Origin: Gnetum montanum
Lineage: Eukaryota > Streptophyta > Gnetopsida > Gnetales > Gnetaceae
Direction of reading: 5' to 3'
Length of the DNA: 64,000 nt
Assembly (NCBI GenBank): GCA_015680685.1
Contig: MNCI01004165.1
Span: 1-64,000 of the forward strand
Both the position numbers and the translations under genes were made by a program. This document shows positions 57,425 through 64,000 of the stretch, piece after piece; positions within the stretch are counted from its first letter, which is position 1, and each line of letters begins with the position of its first letter. The notes under the pieces are model-generated. The model was not told where the DNA came from. It did no database searches and worked only from the letters and a program-made list of their open reading frames with translations.

Positions 57425-59490
57425 GAAACTAAATCAGATGATTAACCCAAGTAAGAGATTTTTGGTCAACACCCAATAACTTAAATCTTTTCTTGAACTA
57501 AGAACAATGATTGAAACAAAAGCCTCAGCTGATGGACATGCATGTTCACTTTTCCGAATCTCCTCCCTCCAACTTAGTTGTGGGGGAGATGCCTATCCAT
57601 GTTGATACTATATGAGTGGCTCCTCAATTTTGGACTTTTTTTTACATCATTTTTCTTATGTTTTTTATTTTCTTGAATATTTTATAATTTTTTTTATATT
57701 TTATCTTATTTTAAGTTTTCTTACATGTCTTCCTTTTCTTTATTGCCATTAGGACTTTGGTGTCAAATATAGTTGCTAATTAATGGTGGTTTGTAACTTG
57801 CATTGTTTACTTGATTGTAAATGACTAGATTTCATCTTAGAATTTTGACATTAATTAATGGAACATTAATTTTTTTTCATGATATTAGGTAGTGAGTTCA
57901 CATCATCCACCATTCCACACAACTCTATGGTATTTCCTCATTTGGAAATATGAGGTCCTTTTTTAATAACAACTTATAATGAATGTGTGACTTTGATACT
58001 TTCCAAATTCAAAAAGAATTAAGTGGATGAACAAGGATGTTGCTTCAAGGAGATTTATCACATTTTGCACCAACCTACCATTTGGGGTTGCACGAGTTAT
58101 TTCCATGGATTCCTCACCATTCCTATGTTGACCATTAAACAAGAAGAAATGTCTTTACACAATGTGATTTCCATTGGGAAAAAAATAATGGGAATTCAAA
58201 GCACACCCCTTAGACACAATAATGAGCTACAAGCACTAGTTATGGGGTTGCAAAGGAATGTTACCCATGCTTGAAGACACCCCTCTAACTAAGGCCCTTT
58301 TCACTTCCTACTTTTCTTTTCTTTTTCTTTGGAATGGTGAGTGGTCTGTGGTGATGTTCATATACTTTGGAAGGTGAAATGGTCTAATGTGCCAATGTGA
58401 AGTCACTAGAAGTGGATGGTCTTGATTTTAAGTAAGGATGAAAGCTATCAGGTCATACTAATCACATCCTCTACAAGGGAATTCATGTGACCAAAATGTG
58501 GGACTTCATTTCATACTCTCTCTCTCTCTCTCTCTCATCCGCTTGTTCTTCCCATGTACCATCTCATTGCATTTTCTATGATTGTATCAATGGGTTCATT
58601 TTGAGATGGTCTTAATTATTTGATGGTTTTTCTGGTGATTTTATTTTTAATAATCCACAACCATTAATCATCCTTGGGGTCCATGGACTCCTTGGTTTGA
58701 GAACATGCAAGGTTAGTAAGGACATAAGACTACTATGGGAAGGACCCACTTGCATACTCCTCAGCTAGGATGGTTAAGTTCCTTATCCCTTAGGCATTTC
58801 ACTTTGAAAACCTTTATTTTCCACCTTGGTGTATCCAATTTTTGCACTCATTGGCAATTAATCACTTACTAAATCTCATTTCCAAACATATTCTTAGCCA
58901 TATTCAAGCATTCGTCATTATTTTAGGCTTTTTGGGCTTCCTATGGACCCTAATTTTTATGGTAAAATTTCTTTTCCTTAGTTTTTTCATTGTGAAAATT
59001 TTGGTTTTTCATTGCATCAATGCATCCTTGTTGATGCAGCACAAAAAGAGTATAGATTTACATGACAGAAGTTAGAAAACTTTTCACCTTTGCCTCATAA
59101 TGCTATGGGAGTTTTTGTAACTTTTAAAGCCCATAGCCTTCTCAAGCCCATAAATTCCTAACCACTTTCTCAAATCAACTTGTTCTTCAGCCCTTTAGCT
59201 ATTGGAGGTGAGATTTATGTCATGGGGGCCACATACCTATGGTTTTTGATGGAAAATTTTTTATAATTTTGTTAAGTTCCAAATAGTTTAGCAAATAAAA
59301 TAATATTAAACATCACTAATTCATCTAAGTTAAACCTCACCAACAAACTTAGATAGCCATTAGAATAAAATAATAACAATATAATATTAAAATAATTAAT
59401 CTACCATGTCACAAATTAGCCTATGTGTAACTAGCCAGATTGGACAAGGTATTAATGTGTTACAAGTTACACATAAAATGCTAATTCTTG
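57425..59490 (+). other. C integrase tail and 3' non-coding region
   Basis: 57425-57520 finishes the integrase (GQHP then FS-L), after which the sequence follows E1 9770-11300 in order, including a T-rich stretch (57620-57720), ccatggactccttggtttga (58681-58700) and tagcctatgtgtaactagcc (59416-59435). A (CT)n run lies at 58516-58536. Short frames such as 58023-58274 are not conserved. Confidence 0.6.
58516..58536. repeat. (CT)n microsatellite
   Basis: Twenty-one bases of alternating CT. Confidence 0.95.
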
Positions 59491-59779
59491 GCCATGTGTG
59501 TGATCATAGATAACATAAAAAATGATCATAGGGAGAAGAACCATCACAATCGTGGGAGAAGCAACCACAAGGGGGAAGGGGTCAACAACAAAAAAACCCC
59601 AAGAAGGTGAAGCCAAAACACATGTCATGGGACTTTTTTGGGAGGAGCTTGAAGTGGAATCTATTCACCAAATTCCTACTATAGAAATAGGCTAGTCTAG
59701 GTAAGGTGAGGTGCCAAGACCTAGACCAAATCCAGAGGTCACCTTGACTAAAGCCTACTTGAAACAAATATGTTCTAAT

Positions 59780-62340
59780 AAGTTTCAAAGTGTCATTCTT
59801 TAAGAACTCAACTTTGGTTTCTTCTTCGACCTAACACTAGAAGAGGTAAAGGCATAATTGCAAGGATCTCCCATGTGATCCATCCTCACTTCTAGTGGGG
59901 AGTGGTACATGGGATAGAATTACCTCTTCTAGAACAATCAAGTAGACATGACTATGAAAATCAAGAACATCAGTGTGTTGTACTCAGTCAAGGTCATTAT
60001 AGAGGCCCTCGGGTTGCTTGACATTGGGGGAAACTTTGGTAAAAATTTCTACATAAGTGGACCCTGACATCAAAAAGGAATTGGTCCAATGGTGCTATGG
60101 AGTGGACCATAAGATGTACTATCCAATTACTAAGACAAAGAGGTCCTACTTCAGGACTGTGGCCTACCATCTAAACCCAACGGTGAGGCCAAGCAAGATC
60201 ACTACCTTCTCTACTCGTGCATGGACTATTCTAAGTAAAAAATTTCTTATCAACCTCTTGCAGCTTATCTTCATGGATATAGAAAAATGATTCAAAGAGA
60301 ATGAGTGAGGGAGGAAGACACCCTTTTTTCTATGTCTAATTATAAAATTTTGCAAAATGGGAGGAATAGCTCATTATGCAAATGATACTCTTCTTTATGC
60401 TCTTGCCACATCTTGGTAGAAGATGATGAAAGAGAAGGTGCTTGCCAAGTTGCTTGAAGAGGAGCAGCCACCACCATAACCACCTACTAAAGAAAAAACA
60501 TCAAAAGCTCATGTAGAAATTGAGTGCATGATGAAGCTTTGTGAGAAACTCCTATAGTGGCAACAAGGAGGACCAAGTGGTGGAGAGTCGTTAGTCTATA
60601 GGCCAATGTTGAGTCATCTTAATGAAGTAACATAGACCATCAACTACATGGAATGGACTATACTACTATTTTCAACCCAAAGGATGCAAGTGCCTATGAG
60701 ATCAAATTTGAGCACATGAGAAGTGATGATGTCCATCGTTGGACAACAAAAATTCCTTGAGATCTCTTAGAATGCCATCACTTTCTTGGTATGCTTGGAA
60801 GAGAGCAAGGGGATGACTAATCTAGTGATACAACACCATGAATAAGAAATAGTGGTAGAGGTGGTGGTTGACCAAGTAGCAGAGGCCTTGAATGCTCCTA
60901 CGGCCACTATGCTAGACATTGCTATACTTAGAGATGTGCAAGCATTTATAGGAGTAGTAAGCAGGAGGCTAAGTGTAGCCCAACACAAGGAAGTGTTGAA
61001 CCAACTAGTGGGAATTGGGCTATTACTATTGGATATCTTTGATCTTTTAGAAGAAATCATTGCTATCTAATCAGAACTGTTGGAGAGCAAGGGCAAGCTC
61101 CTCATTGAAAACACCAAACTTGAGGCAACCATAACTAAAAAGTAATGGTTGGCTACCAAAGTTGTAAAATTGAGAGCCCACTTGGCTAATCCCACCATTC
61201 TTAGCTAAGCCATTATAAGGGATGAATCTTTTCTATAGCTTCAAAACAAATTGAAAGAGGTTGAAAATGCGAAGGACATGGTAGTTTTTGACAAATCCTT
61301 ATTGGAGGCTCTTGCCATCAACATCAATAAGGACTTATCACAAGTTCATAAGGAAAATCTAACTCTGACTAGAGACATTTACCACCTATGAAATGTCAAG
61401 GAACAAAAGGACCAAATGGTCAAGTTTGTGAGATAGCAGCATGAGCAACTCGACAAGGTGAACATGGATCTAAGGAGGTTGGTAGCAATGAATTGTAATA
61501 TCTTAATGGAGGAAGTCCATGGACTTCACCATAAAATTATCATTAAGATAGCTTCCTAGAAGAATGAGGCCTTGAAATTTGAATGAATGAAAAATTAGTA
61601 CAAGGACTAGGTTGGGCTTCTTAAAGAGGTAAATGAAAAGGAAATTCAACTGGAAATGTGAGGATGAATGAAACTCTCCAGCAAAAAATCATTAATGGAT
61701 TGAATGCTTACAATAAGACATAGATCCACCTAAAGGAGTTACAAATTGAGTAGAAGATGGAGTACATGGAGTTAGCCAACCTCCATAATGCAAACTTGGT
61801 GATGATGACAGTTAAGAGGCCATAGTCAGAGTTAGAAAAGAAAGTGGCCAACTCATACCTCATTTATGAGATTGAGTTCAAGCATTACAAAGACACTAAG
61901 AAGAAGTTGGAAATAGCTAATGCAAATCTTGAAGTTCTCAAGATCTAGTGTACAGACCATTAATCGATTACTAAGAACTTTAACAGAAGAACTAATGACT
62001 ACCATGAGTTGTAGAACCTTGTCAAGATATTTGATGTTGAACATAAACAATTCATAGCTTGTTTTATCAATGTCAAGGACCTATTCCTAGCAATTCCTTA
62101 TCCATGGTACATCCTTGTACTAGCCCACATTGGTGATGCTACATGGATTATGTATGATCCATAGAGTAAGGAGGAAAAGATGAAGGAATTACTAGATGTC
62201 TTTTGCCTTTCACTTGAAGAAACAGCTATAGCAAGACAACCTCAACCATCACCTTAGCCTCAACTTCCACTGCCATGAGCGTTAGAGGTTGGAGAAGGTC
62301 CTTTAGCATTCCATGAGCCTTCACCTCCTAACATCATCTA
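59780..62340 (+). pseudogene. Extra decayed coiled-coil ORF region between integrase and 3' LTR of C
   Basis: This has no counterpart in E1 or E2. The first part (60057-60340) reads DPDIKKELVQWCYGVDHKMYY, then SYFRTVAYHLNPTVRPSKITT and FFYV, the look of a globular domain found next to plant transposons (possibly the putative plant transposon protein family; from memory only). A Pro-rich link near 60460 follows. From about 60850 to 61930 the translation is heptad-like and rich in E, K, L and N: RDVQAFIGVVSRRLSVAQHK, LLLLDIFDLLEEIIAI, LKEVENAKDMVVFDKSLLEA, VKEQKDQMVKFV, and LEIANANLEVLK. Stops recur every 20-70 codons but the frame is mostly maintained. I see no membrane segment or signal peptide, so an env-like role is not supported. 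Confidence 0.55.
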
Positions 62341-62552
62341 ATCTTCTCTTTATCTTCACCTACCAAAGGATTCCATCTGTCTAATTTGTAAGGGCATTCA
62401 ATTTTGTTCTTATAAACATATATTTTTGTAATTTTTGTAATTCTATACAATATTTCACTTAGAGACATTCAGTCCATGATTTCATACTTCCCGAATTTTA
62501 TAAGAAGCTCAATACTAGTTTGGTTCACTCAAAGATGAGTTCTTATTCAGTT
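62341..62552. other. C sequence before the polypurine tract
   Basis: Non-coding; the last 50 bases align with the equivalent position in E1 (11610-11650). Confidence 0.5.
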
Positions 62553-62561
62553 GTGTGGGTA
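62553..62561 (+). other. C polypurine-like tract
   Basis: gtgtgggta immediately before the LTR, parallel to gtggggta in E1 (11652-11659). Confidence 0.6.
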
Positions 62562-63422
62562 TAATAAATCATTCGATGGGTTACATCAATGCATCCCCAT
62601 TGGCGTATCCTCATCAACACATCCTTGTTGATGCATGGGTAGATGCATCAACACTATGTCTATCTCTGCCTATATAAATGTGTTTACCTGCCACATTTAT
62701 GGCACGTTAAGTTGCTAGTGTAGCAAAGTTCTTGTACTTTTCTTTCATTAGAGTTAGAATATTTTCTAAGTGCCTAAAGTAGGAATTCAAGGATTATATG
62801 AATTCTTATTCAAACATCAATGTACCAGAACACTTTGATGTGCTAGTAATAAAGAAGAGATTCTTGGAACTTGTTGTAGCACTAAGAATAGTTTAATGCT
62901 TTCATTCATGCACTTTATTGTTAGGCATTTTATGTTCATGTTCATAGTTAATTAATACACTTAATAATCTCACATAAGTATGACTACCTTGAACATACCG
63001 TTAACACTTGGTAATCCCAATGATGTTCTCACTTGGTTCACCCAATAGCCTAATACTTGGTAACCTAGTAGAGTTCCTAGTGAGTTCAAGATGTGCACAA
63101 AAGGTGGGCCTTGATGCCTATGTTAGGATAATTTGATTAAGACATTAGATGGTTGATTAATTAATTCACAATTAACTACTTTGTTCCATAATTAGAATAA
63201 ATCAAACAAAATATAATAATAAAAAAATCATGTGCCTTAGCTTACACTTAACCATACCCTTATACTTACACAAGTGAAGCCAAGAAGAGAATGATCATGT
63301 ATTTAAGACACTACCTTGCATATTGTGCATTTAGGAGCTAAATTCTACAAAATTCAATTGGATCACTAGTGCAACACTTCTAATTTGTATGGTTGGAGGT
63401 AGAGACTACTCAATACTCATCA
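62562..63422 (+). repeat. C 3' LTR
   Basis: 861 bp, aligned with 40462-41334. The TATA box is intact (tatataaat near 62673), AATAAAG near 62850, and the end is CTCATCA. The U3 includes the hairpin catcaaca-catcct-tgttgatg near 62613-62634. Confidence 0.85.
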
Positions 63423-63506
63423 TTTAGTCAAAGAATAATTAAAATAAAAACATACTCATCATCTAGGCCTCTTGAGCCACATAACTTATTACTTAACTAT
63501 ATTTTA
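63423..63506 (+). repeat. Repeat R, second copy (right part) with target duplication
   Basis: Begins tttagtcaaagaataatta, identical to 13437-13455, and follows R until about 63490, where it is replaced by another LTR. Confidence 0.8.
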
Positions 63507-64000
63507 TCTAGTTCTGATATCAAATATTCGATATTGGAGCCCTAGTATTAGGGGCTCAAAGGTGATGTCGAATATCTGATGTCATGGAATGTTTGTCGAC
63601 CTCTAAATATAGTGCTTAGGCACACAGTTTGGGCATAAGTTTTGTCATAGCATAGCAGAGCTCTTCAATTTTTCTTTCTCAAAGTTAGAATATTTTTCCA
63701 AGTGCTCGCAATAAGAGTCATTGACTGTACAAATATTTATTTGAGCATTGTTGTACCTAAGCATGACAGTGTGTGCAGTAATAAAGACAAGCTTTCTAAT
63801 AAACCTTACAGCACTTTGGCTAGATTAAATATTTTGTATTTAATGTTTCGTGCAATTTTCTTTAATGTTTTCAATAATTAAGCTAATTAAAATTAAGCTA
63901 GCTTAGTTAAATAGAAATTAATTAAGCACATAAGTATGACCACTTTGAGCATGTGCATGATGCTTGGTAATCCTAGCAATGCTTAACATTTGGTAACCTA
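63507..64000 (+). repeat. E-type LTR, continues beyond the window
   Basis: Matches the E1 LTR (2600-3060) through the R region, with ctaaatata at the TATA position and aataaagacaagctttct near 63780. Its U3 start is not clearly delimited and its 3' end lies outside. Confidence 0.8.

Larger units (their letters stand above)
40462..63422 (+). mobile_element. C: composite Athila-like LTR element, ~23 kb
   Basis: Two direct LTRs (40462-41334 and 62562-63422) with shared ends bound this element, and R sequence flanks it on both sides. Without the inserted B (5.5 kb) and the second pol block D (about 4.6 kb) it would be roughly 13 kb. Order: LTR, degenerate primer site, gag (41500-41893 and 47368-48830), linker, protease, RT-RNase H, integrase, D, integrase tail, 3' non-coding, extra coiled-coil ORF region, purine tract, LTR. 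Its U3 differs from E1/E2 although R-U5 is homologous. Confidence 0.8.

Noticed and set aside
59780-62340. Envelope-like gene in element C
   Set aside because: Position fits, but no signal peptide, membrane segment or cleavage site can be seen; described only as a coiled-coil ORF region.
1-64000. tRNA genes, CRISPR arrays or bacterial operons
   Set aside because: None seen; the content is eukaryotic with introns and LTR elements.

Overview
ORGANISM AND OVERALL CHARACTER. The window looks like a large, transposon-rich plant nuclear genome, most likely a gymnosperm (conifer). This is inference from one intron-containing plant P450 in a sea of old, nested, stop-ridden LTR retrotransposons, with low GC outside the P450 exons. 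I see one plausible intact host gene: a three-exon, 512-residue CYP71-clan cytochrome P450 (14823-18278) with a TATA box, anchor helix, proline hinge, I-helix, ExxR, PERF and haem Cys motifs. Everything else is repeat-derived or unrecognised. LEFT PART (1-13690). An LTR scrap (1-45) abuts a decayed copy of the P450's own 5' region (46-1500) that jumps into sequence resembling P450 intron 1, so it appears to be the stump of a lost paralogue. An Athila/Tat-like Ty3/gypsy element on the + strand follows (E1, about 2586-12119), with a tRNA-Asp-type primer site, gag, protease, RT-RNase H, integrase and a truncated 3' LTR. A repeat called R here (12120-13690) separates E1 from the P450 promoter. MIDDLE (18300-38060). 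This holds a minus-strand Ty1/copia RT-RNase H fragment (18905-20374), a minus-strand chromovirus LTR and integrase end (20375-21980) butted against a plus-strand Reina-like RT (21985-23330), an unrecognised decayed tract (24000-25990), an RTE-type LINE tail (26680-26930), and a minus-strand gag gene (F) split by a complete minus-strand Athila-like element (E2, 27950-36854). RIGHT PART (38060-64000). A second R copy (39780-40456) was split by a roughly 23 kb composite element C (40462-63422) with 5-bp target duplications; the R copy at 13437 serves as its empty site. Inside C, the gag is interrupted by a non-autonomous LTR element B (41894-47367). B has no gag or pol but carries a 5S-rRNA-derived stretch, a 22-bp minisatellite, and an intronless, decayed CCR4-type deadenylase domain captured from a host mRNA. 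C also contains a second tandem pol block (D, 52863-57424) joined through short homology, and an extra decayed coiled-coil ORF region (59780-62340) between integrase and 3' LTR, the position where Athila-class elements carry their third ORF. A further LTR starts near 63507 and leaves the window. HOW IT FITS TOGETHER. There is no operon-like cooperation. The logic is stratigraphic: F was hit by E2, copia by the chromovirus, R by C, and C by B. E1, E2, C and D are one related family; each copy I could check has lost at least one catalytic residue, so none is expected to be autonomous now. The standout item is element B.
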